Below, piece after piece: positions 1-10,499 of a stretch of DNA of 64,000 nt. Location of the stretch: contig JACEEZ010023694.1 in the NCBI GenBank assembly GCA_016584305.1, positions 30,001 to 94,000 on the forward strand. Reading direction: 5' to 3'. Source of the stretch: Chionoecetes opilio (Eukaryota > Arthropoda > Malacostraca > Decapoda > Majidae). A program made the position numbers and the translations under genes. The stretch's first letter is position 1; each line of letters begins with the position of its first letter. A model generated the notes under the pieces. It had not been told where the DNA came from, searched no databases, and saw only the letters and a program-made list of their open reading frames with translations.

Positions 1-3
1 TAT

Positions 4-155
4 ATGGCGAAGAGAATATGTTCATGCATATTGCTTGAGTCTCATAATGGCATTTCTTTAGTGTGTTTTACGGTTTTTTATTTGATAATATTATAGAACA
101 AACATTTCCGAAGATAACAGTATATCTTTTATACTGATAAACATATTAGGTAGGA
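4..155 (+). repeat. Direct repeat, left copy
   Basis: This ~150-bp AT-rich block begins ATGGCGAAGAG and ends GATAAACATAT..GGTAGG. It recurs in the same orientation at 1351-1507 with scattered substitutions and small indels. The two copies bracket the poly-T tract and the ~150-bp tandem array. They may be the ends of a ~1.35-kb tandem unit or long direct repeats of a non-autonomous element. No coding potential is seen. Confidence 0.85.
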
Positions 156-312
156 AATTACCCGATTGCATGATGTTATGTATTTAGTTAACGCTAATTT
201 ATGCATGCTGCTAATTCATTTATCAGAAAACGAAATACACATAAACCTTGATTTCCCGGATATCGGATTTGCCGGACAAAATCCGAGGTCCGGGGATATG
301 TCAGTCCCGGAT

Positions 313-314
<2 letters not shown>

Positions 315-381
<67 letters not shown>
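315..381 (+). repeat. Poly-T tract (67 T)
   Basis: An uninterrupted run of 67 T. It could be the poly-A tail of a minus-strand retroposed sequence or a slippage-expanded or mis-called homopolymer. The flanks contain CCGG-rich words (for example TCCGGGGATATG). ORFs drawn through the tract are low-complexity poly-F or poly-K and are not genes. Confidence 0.9.
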
Positions 382-383
<2 letters not shown>

Positions 384-470
384 GTTGAAATGCCTGATCC
401 GGTTCGTAAATTGACAAATTTGTCCGGTGGTCCGAGCGTCTCCTGTCACTCCTGGTCAGTGTCCGCGCCT

Positions 471-1101
471 CCCGCCAGGTGGCAGCATGCTCAGCGGTCG
501 TATTGTTTACATTTGGGCACGCGACACGCACCGTTCACCTGCACCGCCTCCGTCAGTCCCCTAACTCCCACTGCCCCTGGTGCAGGAACATCTCTCTTTT
601 GAACACTTTCTGCTGCCTCCCGCTAGGTGACAGCATGCTCAGCGGTCGTATTGTTTACATTTGGACACACGACATTCACGGTTCACCTGCACAGCCTCCT
701 TTAGTCCCTGACCCCCACTGCCTCTGGTGCAGGAACGTCTCTTGAGACTATGAATACTTTCTGCTGCCTCTTGCCAGGTGGCAGCATGCTCAGCGGTCGT
801 ATTGTTTACATTTGGGCACACGACACTCACGGTTCACCTGCACGGCCTCCGTTAGTCCCCTGACCCCACTGCCCCTGGTGCAGGAACGTCTCTTAGAGAT
901 TATTGAATACTTTCTGCTGCCTCCCGCCAGGTGGTAGCATGCTCAGCGGTCGTATTGTTTACATTTGGGCACACGACACTCACGCTTCACCTGCACAGCC
1001 TCCGTTAGTCCCCTGACCCCCACTGCCCCTGGTGCAGAAACGTCTCTTGAGACTATTGAACACTTTCTGCTGTCTCCCGCCAGGTGGCAGCATGCTCAGC
1101 G
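471..1101 (+). repeat. ~150-bp tandem repeat array (4 units plus a partial)
   Basis: The word CCCGCCAGGTGGCAGCATGC and close variants start at 471, 619, 770, 923 and 1076, giving periods of 148, 151, 153 and 153 bp. Each unit also carries GTCGTATTGTTTACATTTGG and a CCCCTGGTGCAGGAACGTCT block. Units differ by point changes and small indels. The fifth unit breaks off after about 26 bp into unrelated CCGG-rich DNA. Short ORFs across it change frame between units, so the array is treated as non-coding. Confidence 0.92.
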
Positions 1102-1350
1102 GACGTAAAAGTCCGCGGCGGGGTAGTTGATATTGGCGGTTGCCGGACTGTAATACTAGAGTAGGATAAACACCCGGGGGTGGGTAATGACATCGAACTG
1201 TTGCGATTCCTGGACTATTCCGGTTCCCGGACCAGTGCTCCCCGCTATTAGTCCGGGAAAACGAGGTTTGTGTGTATATCAATGGAAAGCTAACTAAATT
1301 CCGCTTCTATTGATATTCACCATGTAAAATATTTTCGAGCAAAATATTAA

Positions 1351-1507
1351 ATGGCGAAGAGTTTTAAGTTCATGCATATTCTTGAGAGTCTCATAATGGC
1401 ATTTCTTTGGTGGGTTTTTACGGGTTTTTATTTGATAATATTAAAGAACAAACATTCTGAAGATAACCGTATATCTTTTATATCTGATAAACATATATTT
1501 GGTAGGT
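1351..1507 (+). repeat. Direct repeat, right copy
   Basis: Second copy of the block at 4-155, same strand, offset about 1,350 bp. It has small insertions relative to the left copy, such as GGGTTTTTACGGG where the left has TGTTTTACGG. The pair defines a repeated unit whose interior is the poly-T tract plus the ~150-bp array. Confidence 0.85.
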
Positions 1508-2620
1508 AAACTTGTCATCTCGGTGGCCTCGTACAGACTCCGTCCGTGACGTCATCAATCTCAGGCGCAGGCTTTTACATACAGACGGCTTTGGTGGTGG
1601 CCGGCGGTGGCGTGGTGGCATTTTATTTATTTATTTATTTCCAATTTTATTATTATTATCATTAACTTAATACATTTTTTTCTATCATCCACTAAGGCTT
1701 TCATATTTTCTCGCTATTTTCACTCATTTTCTATTTCACTCACTTATTTTCTCACTTTCTCTAACTTTGTTTAAATTTTCTCACAATTTTCACTCATTTT
1801 CTTTCACTTTTCACTCACTTTTTTTTCATATCGAAGAAATTAAAGAAATAAAGATATTTCATTTGTCTTTCTTTATTATTATAGTTTTCTAGTATAGTAG
1901 TTAGCTATTATAGTTTTATTTTATATCATTATAGCATATTATCATAGTTATAGTTAATTAATTATAGGTAATATCTATAGTTAATATTTCTAGTTCATTA
2001 TAGTTAATTATCACAGTTTTATAGTTAGTAGTTTATGGTCATTTACTAACTATAACTATAATTATATACTATAATAATATACAATAAAACTATAATAAGT
2101 GTTTCTTTAACCATGTATTTTGTCTATTTTTCTTGTCTATTTATACTATACTTGTCTATACTTAATTAGCTTTTTTAACTATATATATATATATATGTAT
2201 TTTTTTTTTGTTTTTTTTAGTAGAATTTTAACTATTATTTGTATTCCCTAAATTCTTCTTATAGTTCTTTTAGTAATATATGAAAAAACATTAATCCAGA
2301 TATTTCATTTTCTTTCTTCAGGTGACGTCACTATTAATGTCCTTGTATTGTATTACAGTCGTTAGACCAGTAGTTAGAGTTATACTTTAGTTACTAATTA
2401 GCTGTAGTTATACCGCTATTTACAAACACTTATTTTTTCACTCATCTGTAAAAGCAAAGAAAAGATAATATTATAATTTATCTTCATTTATCGATCATAG
2501 CAACAACAAAAAAAGCAAAAATAATAATAATATGAATAAGCATGGATATAATGTGATGAAAATACAACAACAGTCACTAGTCAAATTAGAAATATAATTA
2601 ATAGGAATATATATATATAT
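1508..2620. other. AT-rich stretch without a recognisable gene
   Basis: It holds a (TTTA)n patch near 1621-1643, T-rich CACTTTTT words, TAGTTATAG-like low complexity at about 1880-2070, and short (TA)n runs near 2178-2194 and 2610-2625. No ORF of convincing composition and no paired terminal repeat were seen. Confidence 0.7.
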
Positions 2621-2624
2621 ATAT

Positions 2625-3210
2625 ATGAGGGCCTCCGCAATCCCCCGAAAAGGGGTCAAGCGACACCAACGGCCGTTTTGCTGATTTCACAATATAGCAC
2701 TATTACGCCCTTCCGAATACAGTTGGAAAAGTGGAGAATCCCCCTTAACCCCCTGCAATGGGTTGAAAGTCGTATTCAGTACAACATTGCTGTATCCGAA
2801 ACGGGCGTCAGGTGCCTTGGCTCAGGCTTTGTCACATCGAAAGGTATCATCTCCCGTCAGTGAGTGAGGCTGGTTGTGGAGGGCTAGTGGTGTGGGGTTA
2901 AGCAGAAGGGAGTTCAGCCAATCAGCGCGCTAGGCGCGTGAAGTTCTGTGCTTGGTGCGTGGTTGGGCGCTTGTGAGTGGCTGGCGCCGCCATCCTTGTA
3001 TCCCTTAGTTGTGTTTACAGAAAATTGCTATTGACTTATATTATATACTTAATATTTTATTATCTGTTTTGTCACCGTCATTAATTTTCTACTATTAGTA
3101 CCAATATTATATTGTTACTGTTATAATAGTGACAGGAGAAGCATTCTGAGTTCAGCAAAAGTGAAACATTATGCAACTGTAATAAACATAATTCGAGTTA
3201 TTATAAACTA
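2625..3210. other. Unassigned moderately GC sequence
   Basis: It follows a (TA)n run with GAGGGCCTCCGCAATC. A 61-codon ORF (2678-2863, +) has no recognisable motif and no homologous neighbour. From about 3000 the sequence becomes AT-rich. No gene is called; it could be part of an unclassified transposon. Confidence 0.5.
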
Positions 3211-3218
3211 GCCGCAAA

Positions 3219-3308
3219 GCCGCCCTCGGCGGACTTTTTGGCTAGCTCCTGCGGAGGCTATGGGGCCTTCGGCCACCACCTGGTTTGTGGGCCTTCGGCC
3301 CACCAAAC
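3219..3308 (+). other. Cluster of four short GC-rich hairpins
   Basis: Four consecutive inverted repeats, each with a 3-nt loop, lie in 90 bp. They are CCGCC-CTC-GGCGG (3220-3232, followed by ACTTTTT), CTCC-TGC-GGAG (3246-3256), GGCC-TTC-GGCC (3264-3274), and a longer stem of about 11 bp around a TTC loop at 3294-3296 (3283-3308, one bulged C). The surrounding sequence is AT-rich. No function can be assigned from sequence alone. Confidence 0.7.
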
Positions 3309-3369
3309 ATGGACTCTCCAGATGCCCCTTCTAACTTTCCTGAAATCATGGATGTAGAATGTTTATGTA

Positions 3370-3672
3370 TCACACCCACCATTCACTCAACCATTACATC
3401 ACCACCACCCATTCACTCACCTTACCCACACCCCCACCATTCCCTCACCATTCATCACCCCCACCATTCACTCACCATTACCATCACCCCACCATTCACT
3501 CCCCCATTACCCATCACCACACACCATTCACTCACCCCTTACCCCCATCACCCCCCACCCATTCACTACACCATTTCCTCAACCCCCACCCCTTCCCCTC
3601 ACCATTACCATCACCACACCCCATTCACTCCCCCATTTCCCATCACCCCCACCTATTCCCCCCTCACCCCCC
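3370..3672 (+). repeat. CACC/CATTCACT tandem repeat tract
   Basis: About 300 bp of imperfect repeats of CCCACCATTCACTCAC type, almost free of G. The two overlapping ORFs through it (3285-3692 and 3359-3685) encode only T/H/P/S-rich low-complexity sequence in different frames. They are composition artefacts. Confidence 0.88.
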
Positions 3673-3675
3673 CCA

Positions 3676-4089
3676 AAAATTTTAAATTTTGAGTCCTTGA
3701 AAAATTTTATTTTCAATTAAAATTTTAATGGGCCCCATATATATATATATATATATAAAATATATAATTATTTTATGAAATCAATCAATACCCACATCAC
3801 TAATGAATAATAAAAATGGTATAATATAATCTAAAATAATAAAAATAAACATAAATAAAAACTACCGAAATAACAACCAATTTAAAATTTCATTAAATTC
3901 CACAAGTTCATTTAATTCTTCCGTATAAAACCATTAAATTTAAACCATTATTTGAGCCTCTAATCACTCAATAACTCCTCTACCTTATAGCTTTGTATTT
4001 ACCTTCATTAAATCCCTAGTGTCACTAACACTCGGAAATAAGAGGCAATTTTAACTTGTCATTAAATGTTCACAAAAAAAAACCCCTTT
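3676..4089. other. AT-rich spacer with a (TA)n run
   Basis: It contains a (TA)n run at about 3737-3757 and A/T-rich DNA with the word TTCATTTAATTCTTCC near 3909, which recurs near 7800. No gene is seen. Confidence 0.55.
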
Positions 4090-4502
4090 CAATTTTTCAC
4101 TTTTTTAAATACTTTTTTAAATACTGTTTTTAAATACTTTTTTAAATGATTTTTTGAAATACTTTTTTTAAATACTTTTTTTTAAATACTTATTTTTTTA
4201 AAATACTTTTTTGAAATAGACTTTTTTTAAATAGACTTTTTCAAATACTTTTTTTAAATAGTTTTTTTAAATACTTTTTGAAATAGACTTTTGTGAAATA
4301 CTTTTTTTAAATGGACTTTTTTTGAAATACTTTTTTGAAATAGACTTTTTGATAGATTTTTTAAATAGAATTTTTCACTCAAAAGTTCATTTCGGTCCTT
4401 CCGTATAAACCACGGTGGGGAACGTCCGCCCGAAAACCATTTGGTGAAAACCATTTTGCCCTGCAAGGAAACCACAGACGAGATTTGAAATCCAATAAAT
4501 CA

Positions 4503-4612
4503 AACCGTAGATAACACTTTAGTCGCCGCCTTGCCACTGCACAATGTCGCCAGGCACAATATATTAGGAATTTTAGTATCACTACACCCTTGTTATGTGC
4601 CACTGAAGACAT
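4503..4612 (+). repeat. Fold-back inner arm, left
   Basis: Inverted partner of 4649-4760, separated by a loop of about 36 nt that itself contains the palindrome GATGTACATC. Matching words include CCGTAGATA..ACT..AGTCGCC, GTCGCCAGGCACAA and GTGCCACTGAAGA with its complement on the other side. Confidence 0.85.
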
Positions 4613-4648
4613 GTAGTGGGGATGTACATCATATAAACTACTGTGTAT

Positions 4649-4760
4649 CATCTTCAGTGGCACATACAAGTCAGTAGTGATGCTATAATTCGTAATTTTG
4701 TGCCTGGCGACATTAGTGCAGTGGCAAGTGACTGGCGACTATATAGTGTATCTACGGTAG
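4649..4760 (-). repeat. Fold-back inner arm, right
   Basis: Inverted partner of 4503-4612. Small indels distinguish the arms (for example TTATGTGCC versus the complement of GGCACATACAA), so the hairpin is aged rather than perfect. Confidence 0.85.
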
Positions 4761-5208
4761 GAGCTCTTTTTCATACCAACATAAATCGTTATTAAGTGCA
4801 TGCATAATACTTATAACGAAAATTTTAAGGGAAAAGCACATCCATTACGGGACGGATAGGACACATAGATGACGGGACAGACATGTATAATTCACGTATG
4901 GTTCTCGTCGGCTAAAAAAAATAGGCAGATTTTTAAGTTGATAGTTTTGTATGGCTATTCAAAGTTTTCAAAAAAGTATTTCAAAAGTTATATAAAAAAA
5001 GTATTTCAAAAAGTATTTAAAAAAGTATTTAAAAAAAGTTCAGTTTATTTCAATAAAGATTTCAAAAAAGTATTTAAAGTCTATTTCAAAAAAGTATTTC
5101 AAAAGTATTTTCAAAAGAGTATCTCAAAAGTATTTAAAAAAAGTATTTAAAAAGTCAAAAAAGTAAATTTTTTTTTTTAATTTGACAAAAGTATTTCAAG
5201 TCTATTTG

Positions 5209-5747
5209 AGGCCTCTTCCATTTGCGACATTTAAAGAACCAGTTCACGGAACCCAAGAGTTCAGGCGTTCCATTTGCGCACGAAAACCTAGGTCCGAGGC
5301 AAAGCGCGTAGTGACTCACAAAACCCGTGAACTTTCTCTACTCGCATTGAGAGGTGGGTAGCTTGGGTAGAGTTTTCATTTTCAAAAAAAACAAGGGTCG
5401 CCTTGGGCCCTATTTCTCTTATCGTAAAGGGGTTTTCCGCATGCACGAGTCGGAGAGGATGTCAGACGGCATAAAAGAGGCATACATGGCGGGTGGGGGC
5501 CATGCGTTCCCGCGATCTTAAACTTGATATGATGCCTTCACATAGCAGCTAGCTGAGTTATATATCTCGTTATCTCTCGTTATCTCTCGCTATCTCTCTC
5601 TCTTGTTATCTCGTTATCTTGTTATCTCGTTATTTTCCGTTATCTCCCCGTTATCTCTCTTTTTTCTCTCTCTCTCTCTCTCTCTTCGCTCTCTCTCTCC
5701 TTCTCTCCTCTCTCTCTTCTCTCTCTCTCTCTCTCTCTCTCTCGGTA

Positions 5748-5803
<56 letters not shown>

Positions 5804-5956
5804 CTCTTAAAATTGCCTCGCCAGCTGAGTAGTTTGTAAACAAAAAACGGGTTTTTGCGTTCAATTTATGACACGCGAACCCAACCCTGAACCCAGAACC
5901 CAACACTGAACTGAAAGAACTGGTTCATGCAACTTGGGCACAAATGGAAGAGGCCT
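5209..5956. mobile_element. 748-bp MITE-like element with perfect 16-bp terminal inverted repeats
   Basis: The ends are AGGCCTCTTCCATTTG (5209-5224) and its exact complement CAAATGGAAGAGGCCT (5941-5956). Just inside, AAAGAACCAGTTC (left) mirrors GAACTGGTTC (right, about 5917), extending the symmetry. There is no transposase ORF. The interior has a long CT microsatellite and a CGCGATCTTAAAC-type moderate-GC part. No clear target duplication was found because the flanks are low-complexity. It sits inside the arm array of the fold-back element, so it inserted later. Confidence 0.85.
5560..5806 (+). repeat. (CT)n microsatellite
   Basis: About 250 bp of nearly pure CT dinucleotide with GTTATCT interruptions at its left end. 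Serine/leucine or arginine/glutamate ORFs across it are artefacts. It lies within the 748-bp inverted-repeat element. Confidence 0.95.
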
Positions 5957-6160
5957 TAAAATAAGTCAAAAAAGTATTTAAAAATGTATTTCAAAAAAGT
6001 ATTTAAAAAATGTATTTTAAAGTCTTTTTCCAAAAAGTCTTTCAAAAAAGTATTTCTAAAAAGTATTGCAAAAAAGTCTTATTTCAAAGTCTTCAAAAAA
6101 GTCAAAAAAAGTATTTCAAAAACTACGAAAATCAGTCAATTCTAACTTTTCATTTAAAAA

Positions 6161-7777
6161 CGTATTTTGTAGTGTCCTTCCGGAGTAAAATTATACTTAT
6201 TTAAGCTCCGCCCCTGCTTGCCATCACAAAATACGATTGTATCGCTGCCCAAAGCTCTTTCTTGATGTTGCCGAGAGTAAAAGTGTCGTACACTTCATTA
6301 CCTCTTACAGAGGCTCAAGGAATATCGTTAAGGTTGACATTATTGAAGCAACAGCAAAGAGTAGTAGCGTGATTGTCTGTAAATTACACATCGATATCTA
6401 ATTGTTTTGAGCTCTTTGAATGGCCTAGCATTGTTTCTAACTCTATAGATGGACTGATATTAAACTGAAATGTTTAGGGCGCTATGAAACTGTTATTTGA
6501 ATATCTATTTGCTACACAGCCATTTCACGATGTGCGTCGAGGATGTTTAATGCTATCATGGACCTGTACGTATGTAGGCTACGTGTAAACCCACATCTAC
6601 GTTTTTTACGAATTTTTCTTTGCCTAAACCTAGAGAAAGCTGGTTGTGATTCACCCCAGGCATCTCCCCCTTTAACTCCATGGGCGGGGGGGGTGGGGGG
6701 GGTGTTGTGGACGGTGGGGGTGGGTTGTGGTGGGCGGATGTATAGGGCGTGGGTGGGGGGGGTGTGTGGGGGGCGGGTGTATGATGGGGTTGGGGGTGGG
6801 TGTTGGGGGGGGATGGGGATGGGTTTTGGGGGTGGGGGTGTGGTGGGCGGATGTGTGATGGCTGTGGGGGGCGGATGTATGATGGGGGTGTGGTGGGTGG
6901 TTTTGGGTGGGCGGGTGGGGGGGTGGGCGTGTGGTGGGTTTGGGGGTGTGGTGGGGGGAGTGTGGGGCGTGTGGTGGGGGTGGTGGTGGGGGGATGGGTG
7001 ATGGGCGTGTGGTGGGGGTGGGTGGTGGGCGGGTGGTGATGGGCGTGTGGTGTGTGGTGGGCGGGGGTGGGGGGTGGGTGGTGGTGGGCGGGTGGGTGCC
7101 TGGGTGTGGGGGTGTTGGGGGCCCGTGGGTTACCCAAGAGACCTTCCCACGCGTGTTGGAGCTGAATCAGACTGTGAAATGTACGATTCGTGCCCTGCGA
7201 TAGGTTCTCTAAAAAAGGGTTTCTTTTTGTGTGTTAACAATTACCCAATTTTACATTTCTTTTCAAATGTAAAAAAAAACACTCCATAATAATTTAAGTA
7301 TTTTTTTTATACCCTAGCAAAAATACCCAGTTTTTGGTGCTAAACCAGCAAGCATCAACGAAGATTCGGACACATTGAAAAAAACGAGGGATTTGGGAAA
7401 TTTGTTCCCAGAGTCGCTGGGGAATTTTAAATTTGGCTTCTTTCCTGTTAAGAGTCACCTATTTTAAAATCCTTATACTCTTACCTTCTTAATTTAAAAA
7501 CAGATCCTTTGCTGTCTGCGCATGAAGAATGTTTAATTTGGGTGAGAATTAAAGGAAAAAAAAAACATTTCGGGAGGAGTTTTGATAAGTTTTCTCATGC
7601 GCGCGATTGATTGGCCAGGCTCTTAAACCACCATCACACCCACGAGTAAAATTTACAGGAAAAGAGTAAAATATCGCTGCCGGGGGTATCGCTCATTTTT
7701 TTATGCCGCAAAAGAGTAAAAAATTGGGGCGGAGTTAAATAGTAAAATTTTACTTCCAAAGGGGAGGACAAAATACG
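6161..7777. mobile_element. ~1.6-kb element with ~50-bp inverted ends
   Basis: The left end 6161-6214 runs CGTATTTTG..CCTTCCGGAGTAAA to TTTAAGCTCCGCCCC. The right end 7726-7777 is its complement, GGGGCGGAGTTAAAT to ACAAAATACG, with a few mismatches. The interior has no transposase. It holds unassigned DNA (6215-6680), a G-rich minisatellite and about 600 bp of AT-rich DNA. It is likely non-autonomous; the pairing is imperfect, so confidence is moderate. Confidence 0.65.
6681..7112 (+). repeat. G-rich minisatellite (GGGTGTGGTGGGCGG-like)
   Basis: About 430 bp of strongly strand-asymmetric G/T repeats with many GGG and GGGG runs and almost no C on the plus strand. The overlapping glycine-rich (+) and proline/histidine-rich (-) ORFs are composition artefacts. 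The density of G runs is compatible with G-quadruplex formation. Confidence 0.9.
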
Positions 7778-8269
7778 CCTTAAATTTCACTTATTTTCAT
7801 TTAATTCTTTCCCTATAAAACCTTGAATTACCTTTATTTTTAACCCTTTTTAAAATTATTAAAACCATTAATTTTTTAAACCCTTTTCAAAATTTTTAAT
7901 AAAGAACATAAGAACATAAAGAAGTAGAGATCGACAGTCAGACAGAGAGAGAAAGACACAAAGAAAAGGAAAGAAAAAAGACAGACGACAGAGAGAGTGG
8001 AAAGGGAAAAAGACGACAGACAGACAAGAGTGGAAACGACAGCAACAGACAGAGAGGAAATCCAAAATCGGGTCGGCCTTCCCCAAACCAGTTTTCCCCC
8101 TAACGGAAAAAATGAGGAGCGCTTTCACTGAGAAAAATAGGGTTTTTTTTTTGAACAAATGGTTAAAAAAAATTAATAACCAGGTGGAATGAGGATTTAG
8201 AGAGGGAAGGAAGGAGCGAAAAAAAGGCCCAAACAGCAGTAGAGGGTTAAAGAAAAGGAGGCAAGATAG
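7113..8269. other. Spacer: end of the 1.6-kb element and low-complexity lead-in to LINE-A
   Basis: 7113-7725 is AT-rich interior of the element ending at 7777. 7778-8040 is AT-rich, then AGACAGA/GAGAGA purine-rich. 8040-8269 leads into LINE-A coding-like sequence, but no reading frame could be supported. Confidence 0.5.
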
Positions 8270-10410
8270 TGAAGATCGAAGCGGAGAATGAATACCAGAA
8301 TGCATGGACAGAATATGTCAAACATCAGCGACTGACAAAACGAAAGATAAGAGATGCGAAAGTTACGTGTGAGAGGAGCAAGATCCAATCCCTGAAAGAG
8401 AAATTAAGGACTTGAAGGTGGGCGTGAGTGGTACAAATTCATGAGAGATGAAAAGATGTCTCGTCCTAGTGAAGATGTGAAAGTCATGAAAGTATAAATG
8501 ATGAGTGCGTAACAGATGAGACAAAAATCAAAGAGGCTATAAAGAACTTTTGGGAAGACATTGGAGGCGTGGGTGAAATCTTTGACGTAAGACCAGAATG
8601 TATAACGATGGAAAGAAAAGATGCGGAAGAGCTGAATGAATGGATTAGCAGGGATGAAGTAGAGAAGTGTGTAAGGAGGCAAAATAATGAAAAAGCAGCA
8701 GGCCCGGATGAAATACCGTATGAGATGTACAAAAATGGAAGTGAGGTGATGATTGACAGAATGACTGACCTATATTTAACCGTGTGTGGGAAGAAGAAAG
8801 GGTGCCTAGCAAATGGAATGAATAGTGACTCTGTTGCATAAAGGAGGATACAAGAGTATGAGTGAATTGAAGAAATACAGACCAATTGCCTTAATGAATA
8901 CAGTAGGAAAAGTTTTCAGTGCAGTGTTGAACGAAAGGTTGTGCAAATGTGTGCAGAGAACCAGAGTGTTGGGTGAGGACAACAAATGGTTTTCGAGGGG
9001 ATAGGAGAGCAGAAGACAACAAGTTTGCGGTGAATGAACTAATTGAAAAGAATAAAAGGGAGGGAAAGACACTGTACTTTGGGTTCTTAGACATTGAGAA
9101 AGCCTATGATAGAGTAAACAGAGAAATGTTGTGCAAGGTTTTGGAAAAGGCTGGGTTGAGTAAAAAGATGGTGAACATAGTGAGGAGCATGTATGAAGAC
9201 ACTTAGAGCAAAATATAAGCTAGGTAATATAGAAACTGAATGGGGTGAGGAGCGAGAGAGGTGTTAAGCAAGGATGTATCTATCCCCAATCTTGTTTAGT
9301 ATGTATAATGAGGAACTGGCAGTAAGAATGAGAAGTATGGATGCAAGAGTGAGAGTAGGGAGTGACAAAATAAGTTTATTAATGTATGCAGATGACATGA
9401 TAGTTATGAGTCCCGCCGAGGAACTCCAGAGCCTGTTAGAAGTGGTGAATGAGTATGGGAGAGACTGGAGTAAGATTTAGCAGTGAGAAAAGTAAGGTGA
9501 TGATAGTAAACAGATCAGAGGATGAGAGAAACGCTACATGGAGACTGGGAGAGAATGAATTAGAGCAAACTTGTGAATTCAAGTACCTAGGGATGTGCAT
9601 GAGTTCCAATGGATGTGAAAAAGCAAAGTGTGAAAAGATCAGCCAGGTAAATCAGTGGGTTGGTCGACTTGGAAGTGTTGCAAGGATGAGGGCAAGCAAG
9701 TATGATGTGTTGAGGGAAGTGTGGAAGAGTGTATAGCTGTCCCAAGCATTATGTATGGTATGGAGGTGATTGCATGGAATGAGAGTGAAATAGAGAAATT
9801 GGAAGTGGGACAGAATAGAGTAGCAAGAATGGCACTGAATGCACCCAGGTATGCAGCGACTGGAAGGTTTGAGAGGTGACATGGGATGGAGCAACGTTTA
9901 GAGAAAGACATACGCAAGCGACACAATTAGGTATAAAGTCAGACTGGAACGAATGGAGGGACACAAGATTGGCACGAAAAGTTTACCTGTGGAGTGAATG
10001 CAGCAGTAAATGGGAGAAACGATGCCAAAAAATGGTTAGTAGATAAAAGTGGATTGCGATTTTGGTGGATGTACAACTGATAGATGGAAGACCGAATGTT
10101 GTTGAATGGAAGATGATGAACGGTGATGGGAGAAGGCCTTGAGTGGGATGTAAGGAAAGTGGGAAAACTGAGATCGATAGAGTAGGTGAAATATGTGGGG
10201 CTGAGTAAGTGGAAGAATGAGATGGAGCAAAAAGAAAACAACTAGAATGGTATAAGGAGAAAGAGGCACTAGCGTATGAAAGTGTGTATGAGGGAACCTG
10301 GGTGGCGAACCTTCTCTTCCAAGCCAGGACACAGTGTATGGATGTGAATGCAAGAAACTAGAGAAGGTCAGAGTCCGGCAGCAAAGTGTGCCAGATTGTG
10401 TGACACGGTG
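8270..10410 (+). pseudogene. LINE-A: decayed non-LTR retrotransposon ORF2 (reverse transcriptase), 5' part
   Basis: Reverse-transcriptase signatures appear in order on the plus strand but in shifting frames. KAAGPDEIPYEMYK lies at about 8689-8730, YRPIALMN at about 8877, FLDIEKAYDRVN at 9084-9119, and the catalytic YADDM box from 9384. FKYLGM follows near 9580 and VPSIMYGMEVIAWNESEIE near 9740-9800. The downstream part (RVARMALNAPRYA) matches the usual region after the thumb. These motifs belong to APE-type LINE polymerases; I would place it near Jockey/CR1-like clades but cannot fix the clade. At least six frameshifts or stops make it non-functional. The 5' end (endonuclease) is missing or unrecognisable. 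The coding sequence resumes at 13376 after an inserted element. Confidence 0.9.
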
Positions 10411-10413
10411 TCA

Positions 10414-10472
10414 CGATATAAAGGGTTGCCATAATAAAAGGTTGCCAGGCCCTACTGCGCTATGCGCGGAAA
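10414..10472 (+). repeat. Terminal inverted repeat, left
   Basis: It begins CGATATAAAGGGTTGCCA and runs through AAAAGGTTGCCAGGCCC to GCGCTATGCGCGG. It pairs with the complement of 13314-13372. The two GGTTGCCA copies inside it are a plausible repeated protein-binding motif. Confidence 0.85.
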
Positions 10473-10499
10473 AGCGCAACCTTATTTATCGTTGTTACG

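Larger units (their letters stand above)
4090..6125. mobile_element. Large fold-back element, right arm interrupted by another transposon
   Basis: The centre lies near 4630. Inner arms 4503-4612 and 4649-4760 are inverted copies: the left has CACTGCACAATGTCGCCAGG and the right has CCTGGCGACATTAGTGCAGTG-type sequence. Outer parts are also inverted: an (AAATACTTTTTT)-like array at about 4090-4375 faces (AAAAAAGTATTT)-like arrays at about 4960-5165 and 5957-6125. The right array is split by the inverted-repeat element at 5209-5956. ORFs here are lysine/phenylalanine low complexity and not genes. The outer ends are blurred by low complexity. Confidence 0.7.

Noticed and set aside
3285..3692. Two overlapping 108-135 codon ORFs rich in His/Pro/Thr
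   Set aside because: They read the CACC/CATTCACT tandem tract in two frames; no domain, and composition explains the open frame.
6543..7203. Glycine-rich plus and Pro/His-rich minus ORFs up to 193 codons
   Set aside because: Both strands are open across a stop-poor G-rich minisatellite; they are composition artefacts.
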